Assembly: GCA_041748075.1 (NCBI GenBank)
Contig: JBGTDX010000119.1
Span: forward strand, 1 to 64,000
Source of the DNA: JBGSYJ01 sp041748075
GTDB taxonomy: Bacteria > Acidobacteriota > Thermoanaerobaculia > Gp7-AA8
Reading direction: 5' to 3'
Length of the DNA stretch: 64,000 nt
Part shown: positions 1 through 8,400 of the stretch, piece after piece
How positions within the stretch are numbered: position 1 is the first letter of the stretch
How the letters are laid out: every line of letters starts with the position of its first letter
Translations under genes and position numbers: made by a program
Notes under the pieces: model-generated
Database searches by the model: none
Seen by the model: only the letters and a program-made list of their open reading frames with translations
Told to the model about the DNA's origin: nothing

Positions 1-237
1 AGTCAATTAAGCTGCCAGTGCGTAGTCGCTGTTCGCGATTACAAGTGTTGATCGGATTTACGAGTCAATCAGCTCGGCATGCAACCACAGCCCCGACATG
101 TCCCCGTCGAAGCCGGTGCGCCCCCAATTTGCAATGAACTGTCTCTGGAAACGCGACCAGCCTCGCGGGCATTCCGGGAGCGGGGATCCCGCAACCAGAG
201 ATCCTATGGCCTGAATCGGGGATTCTCTGAACAAAGC
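1..237. other. Left edge, no supported gene
   Basis: No coding region here has a convincing start, ribosome binding site or recognisable product. A short minus-strand reading frame over 58-297 begins inside the adjacent heptad repeat and resembles no family I know, so I do not call it. The stretch may be the end of a gene or repeat that lies outside the window. Confidence 0.5.
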
Positions 238-329
238 GAATGTTGAATGTTGAAATTGTGAATTTTGAATGTTGAATTGGGACCGATCTCCATTCAACAG
301 TCAACATTCAATTCAACATTCAACATTCG
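238..329. repeat. Heptad repeat, GAATGTT type, inverted arms
   Basis: The left arm (238-279) is a run of 7-bp words of the form GAATGTT, with variants such as GAATTTT. The right arm (about 291-329) is the same word in the opposite orientation (AACATTC). The spacer is only about 11 bp, so the whole can fold into one long hairpin. It lies upstream of nadC. It shares the 7-bp period and facing-arm layout with the arrays near 20.9, 21.7, 25.8, 29.1, 32.5, 36.8, 38.2 and 54.6 kb. Confidence 0.85.
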
Positions 330-381
330 GCATCCTTGTCAGCATCTCCGTCACCCAATCAGCAGATCCCTCACCCCTGGC

Positions 382-404
382 CCCCTCTCCCGCCGGGAGA
401 GGGG
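382..404. repeat. CCCCTCTCCC hairpin
   Basis: A perfect 10-bp stem (CCCCTCTCCC / GGGAGAGGGG) with a 3-nt loop lies about 30 bp before the nadC start. Closely related stems occur at 18727-18755 and 24511-24542, so this is a recurring palindrome and not a one-off terminator. There is no T-run. Here it sits upstream of a gene and could affect nadC mRNA, but no function is shown. Confidence 0.7.
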
Positions 405-434
405 AAGAGCTCGGCTCGGATAGAATCCTCTCCC

Positions 435-1265
435 ATGACCACCGAACAGCTCGAGGAGATCATCGAACGGGCCCTCGCCGAGGACCTTCCCGACATCACG
501 ACCGACGCGATCTTTGATGCGGACGAGCGGGCGGAAGCGTTCTTTCTGGCGAAAGCACCCGGTATCGTTGCCGGCCTCGCGGCCGCGCGCGCCGTTTTTG
601 CGTGGCTCGATGCGGAGTCGACCTTTGACGACATCAAACGGGACGGCGAGCAGATCGAGCCGGGAGATACGATCGCGACCATATCCGGCTCTGTGCGCGC
701 GCTTCTGTCCGGCGAGCGAACGGCGCTCAATCTCGTCCAGCGCGCCTCGGGCATCGCGACGCTCACGAGCCGCTACGTCGCCGCCGTAGCAGGCACGGGC
801 GCCGGAATTTACGATACGCGCAAGACCGCGCCCGGCCTGCGCGTGCTCGACAAGGCGGCTGTCCTCGCAGGAGGGGGATTCAATCACCGCCTCGGGCTGC
901 ACGACATGTTTCTCGTCAAGAACAATCACATCGACCGCGCCGGCTCCATCACGGCCGCCGTTCGGCGCATCCGGACCGCGGGACCGCAAAAGCCTCTCAT
1001 GGTCGAGGTCCGGGACCTCACCGAGCTCGAGGAAGCCCTCGAAGTCTCGCCCGACTTCATTCTCCTCGACAACATGTCGACTGCGATGATGCGCGAAGCG
1101 GTCGCGCAAACCGGCGGAAGAATTCCGCTCGAAGCCTCTGGCGGAGTCACGCTCGAAACCGTTCGTGAAGTCGCGGAGACCGGGGTCGAACGGATCTCCG
1201 TAGGGGCGTTGACGCATTCGGTCGAAGCGCTGGATGTCTCTTTGAGAGTAGACAGTACACAGTAG
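435..1265 (+). CDS. nadC: Nicotinate-nucleotide pyrophosphorylase (carboxylating)
   Basis: Quinolinate phosphoribosyltransferase; it converts quinolinate and PRPP to nicotinate mononucleotide, CO2 and PPi in de novo NAD synthesis in the cytoplasm. The protein is 276 residues, normal for the family. Visible family motifs are ERTALNLVQ near residue 94, the active-site TRKTAPGLR near 127, HRLGLHDMFLVKNNHI around 150-165, the barrel segment ILLDNMS, and EASGGV near 232. I chose the ATG at 435 because the product then begins MTTEQLEEII, as in homologues. A longer in-frame start at 336 would read through the repeat and hairpin. No clear Shine-Dalgarno is seen at 435. No other NAD gene is adjacent, so it appears to stand alone. 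Confidence 0.95.
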   Translation: MTTEQLEEIIERALAEDLPDITTDAIFDADERAEAFFLAKAPGIVAGLAAARAVFAWLDAESTFDDIKRDGEQIEPGDTIATISGSVRALLSGERTALNLVQRASGIATLTSRYVAAVAGTGAGIYDTRKTAPGLRVLDKAAVLAGGGFNHRLGLHDMFLVKNNHIDRAGSITAAVRRIRTAGPQKPLMVEVRDLTELEEALEVSPDFILLDNMSTAMMREAVAQTGGRIPLEASGGVTLETVREVAETGVERISVGALTHSVEALDVSLRVDSTQ

Positions 1266-1386
1266 CCTCCGGCCGTTTGCAGGCACCCCGTGCCCCAGGG
1301 GGTGAACTCTGTGACGGGATGGACGACCTGGAGATGAGGGCTACTGTCTACTCCTTATGGCACCATCTTTGCCGCAGGAGCACAAA

Positions 1387-2352
1387 ATGGCCGATAAACG
1401 ACCCTTCACTGTTGCGATCGTCGACGACGACCCGGCCATCCGCCGTCTCGTGCGGATGTTCCTCCGCCGGGAGGGCTACCAGGTATTCGAGTGCACCACG
1501 GGGCAGGAAGCGCGTGATCAGCTGGGAGATACGATGTGGGACATCTGCGTTCTCGACCGGCGGCTTCCCGACATCGATGGCGCGCAGCTATGCAAGGAGC
1601 TCAAGGCCAACGAAAACTTCCGCGACCGCTACATCATCATGCTCACCGGCGAGGACGAGCAGCAGGACAAAGTCGAGGGACTCGACCTGGGCGCCGACGA
1701 CTATGTCACCAAGCCGTTTCAGCACGCCGAACTGCTCGCCCGGGTCCGCGCGGCAAAACGGATCGTCGATCTTCAGGCCGAGCTGAAAGAACGCAATGCG
1801 GCTCTCGCCCGCCTGTCGATCACCGACGGCCTCACGGGCCTGAACAATCACCGTCACTTTCAGGACGAGCTTCTGCGAGCTTTCGAGGAATCGGAGCGTT
1901 ACAAACGTCCGCTTTCTCTTGCGCTGATCGATATCGACTTTTTCAAGAAGATCAACGATACCCACGGCCATGCCGCAGGCGACGAGGTGCTCCGCGAGGT
2001 CTCGAACATCTTCACCACGTCAATTCGCGCGGCCGACATCGCCGCCCGTTACGGCGGGGAGGAGTTCACGGTCATGATGCCCGAGACGGATCTCAGCGAC
2101 GGCGTCCAGGTTGCAGAGAAGATCCGCGAGATCATTGAAAGCCATACGTTCCACACCGAGGCGGGCGACATTCCCGTCACAGTGAGTATCGGAGTCGCAA
2201 CCTTTCCCCGTTCAAAAATGCAAAGCGCGCGCGAGCTCATAGAGGCGGCCGACAAGGCGTTATATCGGGCAAAACGAGGCGGAAGGAATCAGGTGCAGGT
2301 CGAGCGACGGAGTGAGGGCTTGCGCAGAGTTCCGCGGTCCGAAACAAAGTAG
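1387..2352 (+). CDS. Response regulator diguanylate cyclase (REC-GGDEF)
   Basis: A 321-residue cytoplasmic two-domain regulator that should make cyclic di-GMP from two GTP when phosphorylated. The N-terminal receiver domain (about 7-125) has the acidic triad D13-D15, phosphoacceptor D57 (in VLDRRLP) and the conserved Lys in YVTKPF. The GGDEF domain (about 155-315) has an intact GGEEF active site at 223-227. RAAD, five residues before it, fits the product-binding inhibitory I-site RxxD. The start at 1387 has a good CAGGAG ribosome site 6 nt upstream; a start at 1357 would place that site inside the gene. The convergent Hpt gene downstream suggests a shared phosphorelay, but no kinase is adjacent. 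Confidence 0.93.
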   Translation: MADKRPFTVAIVDDDPAIRRLVRMFLRREGYQVFECTTGQEARDQLGDTMWDICVLDRRLPDIDGAQLCKELKANENFRDRYIIMLTGEDEQQDKVEGLDLGADDYVTKPFQHAELLARVRAAKRIVDLQAELKERNAALARLSITDGLTGLNNHRHFQDELLRAFEESERYKRPLSLALIDIDFFKKINDTHGHAAGDEVLREVSNIFTTSIRAADIAARYGGEEFTVMMPETDLSDGVQVAEKIREIIESHTFHTEAGDIPVTVSIGVATFPRSKMQSARELIEAADKALYRAKRGGRNQVQVERRSEGLRRVPRSETK

Positions 2353-2385
2353 TCAGGTCCCATGGCAGGCCAAAGAAGGGACAAT

Positions 2386-2703
2386 CTATGCGCCGTCGAG
2401 CTCGTCGAGCCGTTGCCTGATCTCTTCCACGGTGTTGCCGATGCGACTGGTCAGCTCCCCGGTCTGATCATCGGTCGGTTCGCCGTCGATTTTCTCGAGC
2501 ACGGTCTCGATGGCCGCGGCCTCGGTCGAGATCCGCTGGAAACCGTAGCTTCCCCCGGCGCCCTTCAACTGATGAGCCAGATAAAGCATCCGATCCCGGT
2601 CAGCCGGGCCATCCGATCCATTCAGGAGCGACCCGATCTCTTCAATTTTCGACTGAGCTTCCGCCAGAAATTCTTTCTTCAGTTCGTCAAATTCCGGATC
2701 CAT
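2386..2703 (-). CDS. Hpt domain phosphotransfer protein
   Basis: A 105-residue, single-domain, all-helical histidine phosphotransfer protein. The phosphorylatable residue is H44 in the motif AHQLKGAGGSYGF, the classic Hpt signature, followed by predicted helices rich in Glu, Ile and Leu. Such proteins shuttle phosphate between a hybrid kinase and a response regulator. The start at 2703 gives MDPEFDELKK and has a GGAG ribosome site 5 nt upstream; a longer TTG start at 2751 is less likely. The gene converges on the REC-GGDEF gene, and that regulator is a reasonable but unproven partner. Confidence 0.88.
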   Translation of the reverse strand: MDPEFDELKKEFLAEAQSKIEEIGSLLNGSDGPADRDRMLYLAHQLKGAGGSYGFQRISTEAAAIETVLEKIDGEPTDDQTGELTSRIGNTVEEIRQRLDELDGA

Positions 2704-2858
2704 AACATCTCCAAAGCGGCGAGACTGCATTCTATATGCCGGGACGTACAAATTGACCAGGCGGGCGCCGATCTCCAGACTCTGTGCGGGACTGAGCCCG
2801 AGGATCCGTCTCTCGGCGCGTCACGGGAGGAGTTGGTCATGCAGTGTGAGGATCGCGG

Positions 2859-3494
2859 ATGAGCAATGATTCGAGGCTCGAGGTCGTGCCGCACGCTTTC
2901 TCTATCGATGAGCCATGGCACGTTCCCCCCGGCGCGGGGGGCGTGCCGCTCCTGAACTCCTCGAACGGAAACCCTCCGCGGCTGGAGACCACACTTCACA
3001 CCTTTCACGACGGGGAGCGTGTGTACTTCATCTTCGACGGAGACGATGATCACGTCGTTGCGACACACCTCGAGCGCGACGCTCCTTTATGGGAACAGGA
3101 TGTCGTAGAGCTGTTTCTTTCGCCGTCACATCCCAGTCGTTACTTCGAGATCGAGGCCAGTCCGCGCGGGACATGGTTCGACGCTGCGATTCACTCTCCG
3201 GACGGAAAACGGGAGACGATGGAGGTCGACAGGGATTGGAACTGTAACGATCTGTTCGTGGCGGTCCGCCACCTGCGCGACATCCAGGGAGCCGGCCGTT
3301 TCACGACCGTAGTAGCGCTGCCGTTCGCCTGCATGGGCGTCCCGGCTCCGCAGCCTGGAAACAGCTGGCGGGCGAATTTCTTCCGCATCGACCGTCACCC
3401 GGAAGGAGACGAGTTCACAGCATGGAGACCGACCTGGAAGAGTCCGCCCGATTTTCATCTGCCGGACGCTTTCGGCGAGATGATATTTCGATGA
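2859..3494 (+). CDS. CBM9-like carbohydrate-binding family protein
   Basis: A 211-residue protein with the layout of a single family 9 carbohydrate-binding-like beta-sandwich: an opening FHDGERVYFIFDGDDD strand region, the WEQDVVELFLSP motif, RYFEIEASPRGTWFDA, and a late WRANFFRIDR motif. No signal peptide is visible, so it may act in the cytoplasm or be exported by an unseen route. Proteins of this family are usually annotated only by domain; substrate and role are unknown. The ATG at 2859 is preceded by only a weak GTGAGG site. Confidence 0.75.
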   Translation: MSNDSRLEVVPHAFSIDEPWHVPPGAGGVPLLNSSNGNPPRLETTLHTFHDGERVYFIFDGDDDHVVATHLERDAPLWEQDVVELFLSPSHPSRYFEIEASPRGTWFDAAIHSPDGKRETMEVDRDWNCNDLFVAVRHLRDIQGAGRFTTVVALPFACMGVPAPQPGNSWRANFFRIDRHPEGDEFTAWRPTWKSPPDFHLPDAFGEMIFR

Positions 3495-3654
3495 AGTATC
3501 GGCTTCCAGGCTGCGAGGCAATTGCATCACGCCGGGCGAAGCATCCTCTTCGAATGAGCTCTGCTTAGGGAAGTGTGCCTATGTGTCATCCTGAGCGAGA
3601 CAATGACAGCCTGCCACAGGGCACGAACCCCGATTCAACTTCCAAGGAGCTCCG

Positions 3655-6600
3655 ATGAAACGTCCCCTCACCTCCTGCCTGCTTGCGCTTCTCGTCACGG
3701 TTCCCCTCGCTGCCACCGACGATTGTTCTCTGCTGCGCAGTTGGGGAGAGCGTGGAATCACACGAGACCTGCTCGTTCATAACGGGACGGTCATCGCAGC
3801 GGATGGGCAGGGAGTGACGGTTTATGACGTCACGAATCCCGCGGTTATCCGTCACCGCACCGTCGTTCAGACAGACACCGAATCGCTCCGTCTCGCGAGG
3901 GTGGAGAACACACTTGCGGTCCTCACGGCCAGCGCCATCGAGGTGTACACCATAGGCACCGGCCAGAGCCTGGGCATCACTCAGGTAGTCGAGGACCGCG
4001 TCTATTCGAGACTGGCCGCAGGCGACGGATTCCTGGCGGCTGCCGGCGCGGAGCTCGACATTTTTTCGGTGTCGGCCGGCAGACTGGACCGAGTCACTTC
4101 AGTGCCGCTCGCCCGCCAGGCGACCGCGCTACTGGTTGTCGGGAACGTGATCTTCGTCGGAAGCGTCGAGGGTGGGCTCGTGCCGTATCGCTATTCGGGC
4201 GGAACGCTCACTCCGCTCGATCCGATTGCAGTTCCGGCCGTGAACCTGACAGCGCAAGGAAGCTTTCTCTACGTTGCGGGCGGCGGAACGGGTATCACAC
4301 CAATCGATGTAAGCAATCCTGATGCGCCGGTCACGCATCCTCGCCTCCTCTCGGGAGCATCTGACATTCGGCAACTCGCCGTATCAGGCAACCGGCTGTA
4401 CGCAGCGGATGCTCTCGGTGGTTCGCGCATCCATGTCTTCGACCTGGCAGACCCGGGCCAGCCATCTCTGATCACGACGTTCGAGGAGCCGGCGGATGCG
4501 ATCGCCGCGAGCGGCACCACGCTCTTCACAGCCGGGACTCTCGCAGGTGCGGCAGGCGCGCGACTGCAGACGGGCGCGCCTCTTCGCATGCTCGACCTCA
4601 GCGATCCGACGAGCCCGATCCTCGCCGGTGAGTTCCTCGATCGGGCCGGACCACTCTCCGGTGTCGCGACGGACGGGGCATACGCGTACGTCGCCGATCC
4701 GCCGCTGTTTCGCGTGATCGACATCCGCAGTCCGCTGCAACCCCGCGATGTCGCGTCCATCGCCCTCGATGATTCTGCCGACCGCGTTCGTATCTCCGGT
4801 AATCGCGCGATCGTTTACGGCCGCGCGGACGTTCACATGATCGACATTACTTCCCCACCGCATCCGATCTATCTCGGGGTCTACCGGTCGCTTGGTACGA
4901 TCCCGAGCTCCGCGGACTATTCGGGCGATCTGCTCATCGAAGCCAACCGTGCGTCGGGATTTCACGTTATGGACGTTTCAGATCCGACGTTTCCCATCCA
5001 GCTCAGCGGCCTCAGAAACGACAGCTTCGGCACGTTTCTCGGCGTCGTGGCGATCCCCGGCGTGGCGTACGGGTTCGCCGTAGGTGGAGTCAAGGTCGTC
5101 GATCTTTCGGATCCGGCGGATGCCCGGCTCGACCACGTCATCCTCACGAACAAGCTCATCGAAGCCGAGATCGCTCCCGCCACCACCACTCACTCTCAGC
5201 TCCTCCTGGTGGTCGACACACCGAGACTCCGTCTGTTCGACATCTCTGCGCCGCTCGTTCCGCTGGAGATCAGCAGCATCCCGATTCCCGAGGACACGGT
5301 GGATCTGGCCGCCGGCCCGAACATCGGTTACCTCGTCACACGCGCGGGCAGCCTCCTGAGAGTCGACTACACCGCAGCGGCGAATCCGGTCATCACAAAC
5401 GTTCTGGAAGGGCTGACTCGTCCCACACAGGTTGCGATCGCCTCGGACGGGATGGGAGACGTGCTCGTCGCCGACGGATACTCTCTCGCGATCTTCCAGG
5501 ATCCCGCCGCGGCCCGAGTTGCGTTCAACGTCACGCCATCTGCCCGGGTCGAGCGGCACCTCGGACCAGCCAGCGTCGCGATTTCCTGGACGCCGTCCGC
5601 CGCGGGTCCTGTACGGTACGAGATCCAGACCTCTTCCACCAACGATTTCCGGGCTCCCGTGAGCCGGATCGTCACAGGAAATGAGGCGACGATCGCCATC
5701 GGCGGAAACCCCTTCGTACGTGTGCGTGCAACTTCAGGCTGTCAGATGAGCGGGTGGTCGAATGTGCTGGCGCTCTCGGAGTCGGACCTGACCTCACCGC
5801 GGTTCCTCGAGAGCCAGAGCCGGGTCTTCATCAACGCCAAAGCGGCCCCGTTCACCATCGAACTGCCGGTCGTGAATACGTCCAGTGCACCCGTTGATGT
5901 GTCGATCGCAGACGGTCTGCAGAATGGCGTTGCCGCGGGGCCACCGGTCACGCTCGCGGCAAACAGCCGGGGAACGATTCAATTGTCCATCGATCCCTCA
6001 ATTCTTGCCGATCAGAACGACGTCCTGACTTCACTCGCTCTGTCCGGATCCGGAGACCTTCACGAGCTCCGGATCACGCGCTTGCGTGTCGCGGCCCGCG
6101 AGCGTTCCACAGATTCACCGCTCCTCGTCCTTCCGGGGGTCGCAGCGGCTCCGGGTGCCCGCAATACGTTCTTCCGTTCCGACCTGAACCTGGTCTGCCG
6201 CAAGGGCAGCCCGTGCGACGTTGCAGTAACGTTCGCGATTTACGGCTCGAGTGAGAATCCTCCGGCCGTGGATCTGACTCTTCGCAGCGGCGAATCCGTC
6301 GTGCTGCGAGATGTCGTCGCTACAGTGTTCGGTCTAGAGAATGCCGTGGGCGCAATCGAGATCCGCTCCACCGCGCTCGATAACGTACAGACCAGCGGCT
6401 CGACGTACAACGAAGGTGGCGAAGGAAAGTACGGGCAACGCCTGTCGTCCTGGCGCGTCGATCCTTCCACCCGAAATCGATCCGCCACCAGAAGGCTCCT
6501 CGGTGCCGCCCAGAACGAAACCTTCCGCACCAATCTCGGCATGGTCAACGCCACTGGATCTGCCGTGAGCGTCTCTGCACAGGCCGTCGATTCCTCGGGC

Positions 6601-7554
6601 AACGTCGTGGCTTCCAGCGAACAGATGCTTGCACCCTGGCAGGGGATTCAGATTCCCATCACCACACTGTTCGGGATCAGCTCGTTCGAGGGGGGATCGG
6701 TCAGGGTCAGTACGGTAAACGGAGTCGCTCTGTACCAGAGCAAGGTCGATCAACGAACGGGCGACGGCACCTTCTCGCAGGCTCTGTTCGTACCGGACGA
6801 GATCACGCCTGATGGCTTTCCGTCCTACGTGCGCGTTCTGGATGCTGCCGCTTCGACACCGGGGGCCGAGGGAACGTTTTTCCGCACGGCTTTGCAGATC
6901 GTCAACGAGGGATCTTCAGAGGAAGAGCTCGAGCTCACGTTCATCCCGACCGGAGATCCTCAGGGGTCAGAAGTTCGGCGCATCGTCCTCGCTCCGGAGG
7001 GAGCCCTCACAACGGAGGACCTGATTCTGGACGTGCTCGGTAACACGGGCGTATGGACTGGTTCACTCCGCATCGAATCGCGAGCCCCGTTCACCGGATG
7101 GGGACGCATCTACAACGACTCGCCAATCGGAACGTTCGGGCAGTTCGCCCCGGTTCACGACGTTTCCCCGGCGAGAAAGGGCGAAGGCGCAGCCCCTGAA
7201 AACGGTCCCCTTCATAAAGCGGGTATCGCGGATGTGCCGTCCGCACGCACGATCTTTCCGGTATCGAGCGACCTCGATAGGCGAACCAACCTTGGCATCT
7301 TCGAGACCGCCGGCAAGCACGCCGTGCTGCGGCTGGAAGTCTATGACGGCGCGGGGAACTTCCTGGGAGCCTTTGACCGTACGGTGGCGCCCTTTCTCTC
7401 ACTTCCCCTCTTCGGCGTGCTGGAAGACCTCGGTCTCTCCGGACTGCGCGATCTTCGAATACAAATCGATGAGTCCGGCGCCGAGAACCTGAGTGTGTAC
7501 GCCTCGCTGGTCGAGCGCCAGACCGGTGACGCCGTGTTCATCCCGGCGGAGTAA
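3655..7554 (+). CDS. Large secreted LVIVD beta-propeller protein with A-B-A-B tail
   Basis: A 1299-residue exported protein of unknown function. Residues 1-20 form a typical signal peptide (KRP, then a Leu/Val-rich core). From about 25 to 620 there are repeated units of the LVIVD type, such as YAYVADPPLFRVIDI followed by SPLQPRDVASI, consistent with a beta-propeller. About 640-720 resembles a fibronectin III-like strand set ending in SGWSNVLAL. From about 820 to the end there are four units in the order A-B-A-B. A units carry FFRSDLNLV or FFRTALQIV and end in GTFGQ or KYGQ. B units carry FRTNLGMVN or RRTNLGIF and end in a Y-S-x-V-x-x-x-T-G-D-x-x-F phrase. The same tail occurs in the protease at 32671-36123. 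The start has an AAGGAG ribosome site 7 nt upstream. It probably acts outside the cell or on its surface. Confidence 0.8.
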   Translation: MKRPLTSCLLALLVTVPLAATDDCSLLRSWGERGITRDLLVHNGTVIAADGQGVTVYDVTNPAVIRHRTVVQTDTESLRLARVENTLAVLTASAIEVYTIGTGQSLGITQVVEDRVYSRLAAGDGFLAAAGAELDIFSVSAGRLDRVTSVPLARQATALLVVGNVIFVGSVEGGLVPYRYSGGTLTPLDPIAVPAVNLTAQGSFLYVAGGGTGITPIDVSNPDAPVTHPRLLSGASDIRQLAVSGNRLYAADALGGSRIHVFDLADPGQPSLITTFEEPADAIAASGTTLFTAGTLAGAAGARLQTGAPLRMLDLSDPTSPILAGEFLDRAGPLSGVATDGAYAYVADPPLFRVIDIRSPLQPRDVASIALDDSADRVRISGNRAIVYGRADVHMIDITSPPHPIYLGVYRSLGTIPSSADYSGDLLIEANRASGFHVMDVSDPTFPIQLSGLRNDSFGTFLGVVAIPGVAYGFAVGGVKVVDLSDPADARLDHVILTNKLIEAEIAPATTTHSQLLLVVDTPRLRLFDISAPLVPLEISSIPIPEDTVDLAAGPNIGYLVTRAGSLLRVDYTAAANPVITNVLEGLTRPTQVAIASDGMGDVLVADGYSLAIFQDPAAARVAFNVTPSARVERHLGPASVAISWTPSAAGPVRYEIQTSSTNDFRAPVSRIVTGNEATIAIGGNPFVRVRATSGCQMSGWSNVLALSESDLTSPRFLESQSRVFINAKAAPFTIELPVVNTSSAPVDVSIADGLQNGVAAGPPVTLAANSRGTIQLSIDPSILADQNDVLTSLALSGSGDLHELRITRLRVAARERSTDSPLLVLPGVAAAPGARNTFFRSDLNLVCRKGSPCDVAVTFAIYGSSENPPAVDLTLRSGESVVLRDVVATVFGLENAVGAIEIRSTALDNVQTSGSTYNEGGEGKYGQRLSSWRVDPSTRNRSATRRLLGAAQNETFRTNLGMVNATGSAVSVSAQAVDSSGNVVASSEQMLAPWQGIQIPITTLFGISSFEGGSVRVSTVNGVALYQSKVDQRTGDGTFSQALFVPDEITPDGFPSYVRVLDAAASTPGAEGTFFRTALQIVNEGSSEEELELTFIPTGDPQGSEVRRIVLAPEGALTTEDLILDVLGNTGVWTGSLRIESRAPFTGWGRIYNDSPIGTFGQFAPVHDVSPARKGEGAAPENGPLHKAGIADVPSARTIFPVSSDLDRRTNLGIFETAGKHAVLRLEVYDGAGNFLGAFDRTVAPFLSLPLFGVLEDLGLSGLRDLRIQIDESGAENLSVYASLVERQTGDAVFIPAE

Positions 7555-7865
7555 GCGCTCCACGGAGCGGGGGACCGAGAGGAGGCCCCTTGGGTGGGGA
7601 GTGACTGAGCGTGTCCTCCTCCACGACCCTGCGCCAGCAGGGTTCTTCAGCCGTGCCTCCTGCACGTCGGCAATTTCACAAATAACCCATTTTTCAGCCC
7701 GATTTTTCAGTTTCCGTAAGCGTGCGCGACATACTGATACGTATGAAGTTACTGGAATCATCCTTCACATTTTCTGATTTGTAACCACCTGAGAGGTTCA
7801 CATGCCGTAGAACACACGAGTACGTTGTTATGCTTGGCATGACTGAGCCCGCGACACGACCTCCC
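7555..7865. other. Intergenic 311 bp, no gene found
   Basis: No supported gene lies between the LVIVD gene and the PDZ gene. A short CGCTCC/GGAGCG inverted repeat right after the stop (7556-7569) is too tight to be a convincing terminator. The second half is AT-richer than its surroundings and is the likely promoter region for the PDZ-kinase-regulator run, but I see no strong -35/-10 pair. Confidence 0.4.
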
Positions 7866-8366
7866 ATGAATCGGAAAATTCTCACGCCGTTGCCAGCAGC
7901 TCTGATGCTGCTGCTGATCTGCCTGCCGTTGAGCGGGGGGAGCAAGAGCAGATGCGAGAACGAGGCGACCGAGTGTGAACGGCAGATACGAAGTCTTCTG
8001 TCGAAGAAGTACGGGCCGCTCGGCTTCGTCGTTACGAGCGGTCCGAGCGGCAATGGAATCGTGATCAAGTCGATCTATCCGAGCTCTCCGGCCGAGCGCG
8101 CGGGCCTGCGGGCGGGCGACCGGATCATCTCGATGGGACGGCACGACTTGTCGAAAGCCTCCCTGGCCCAGCTCCGCAAAGTGAGGGAGTTGCTCATGGC
8201 GGAATCGGAAAGAGAACCTGAAGCCCAGAAAGTCGTAATCATTGTGAACAGGGTCGGAACGTTCAAGCGCGTGACTCTGAGGATGGAGAAGATCTCCACA
8301 GAGCAGATCGACAAGATCGTTGCCACGCATCTTCGTGAGGTCCACTCGGACGAGGGATCGAACTGA
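7866..8366 (+). CDS. Exported single-PDZ-domain protein
   Basis: A 166-residue protein with an N-terminal signal or anchor (MNRKILTPLPAALMLLLICL) and one PDZ domain at about 50-150. The PDZ carries GPLGFVV, the SIYPSSPAERAGLRAGDRI motif, and a closing strand near VVIIVNRVG. No protease domain is attached, so it is probably a periplasmic binding or sensing module. Its stop lies 34 bp before the start of a sensor kinase with a large extracytoplasmic region, so the three genes (PDZ, kinase, regulator) may be one operon and the PDZ protein may feed a signal to the kinase. That link is inference. A start at 7830 is possible but would precede the signal peptide with 12 non-hydrophobic residues. Confidence 0.75.
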   Translation: MNRKILTPLPAALMLLLICLPLSGGSKSRCENEATECERQIRSLLSKKYGPLGFVVTSGPSGNGIVIKSIYPSSPAERAGLRAGDRIISMGRHDLSKASLAQLRKVRELLMAESEREPEAQKVVIIVNRVGTFKRVTLRMEKISTEQIDKIVATHLREVHSDEGSN

Positions 8367-8400
8367 TGCGTTGCTTTGCATTTTTCAATCGAGTTGAGGA

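Noticed and set aside
58..297. A 79-codon minus-strand frame at the left edge
   Set aside because: Its start is in the GAATGTT heptad array and the rest resembles no family; no ribosome site.
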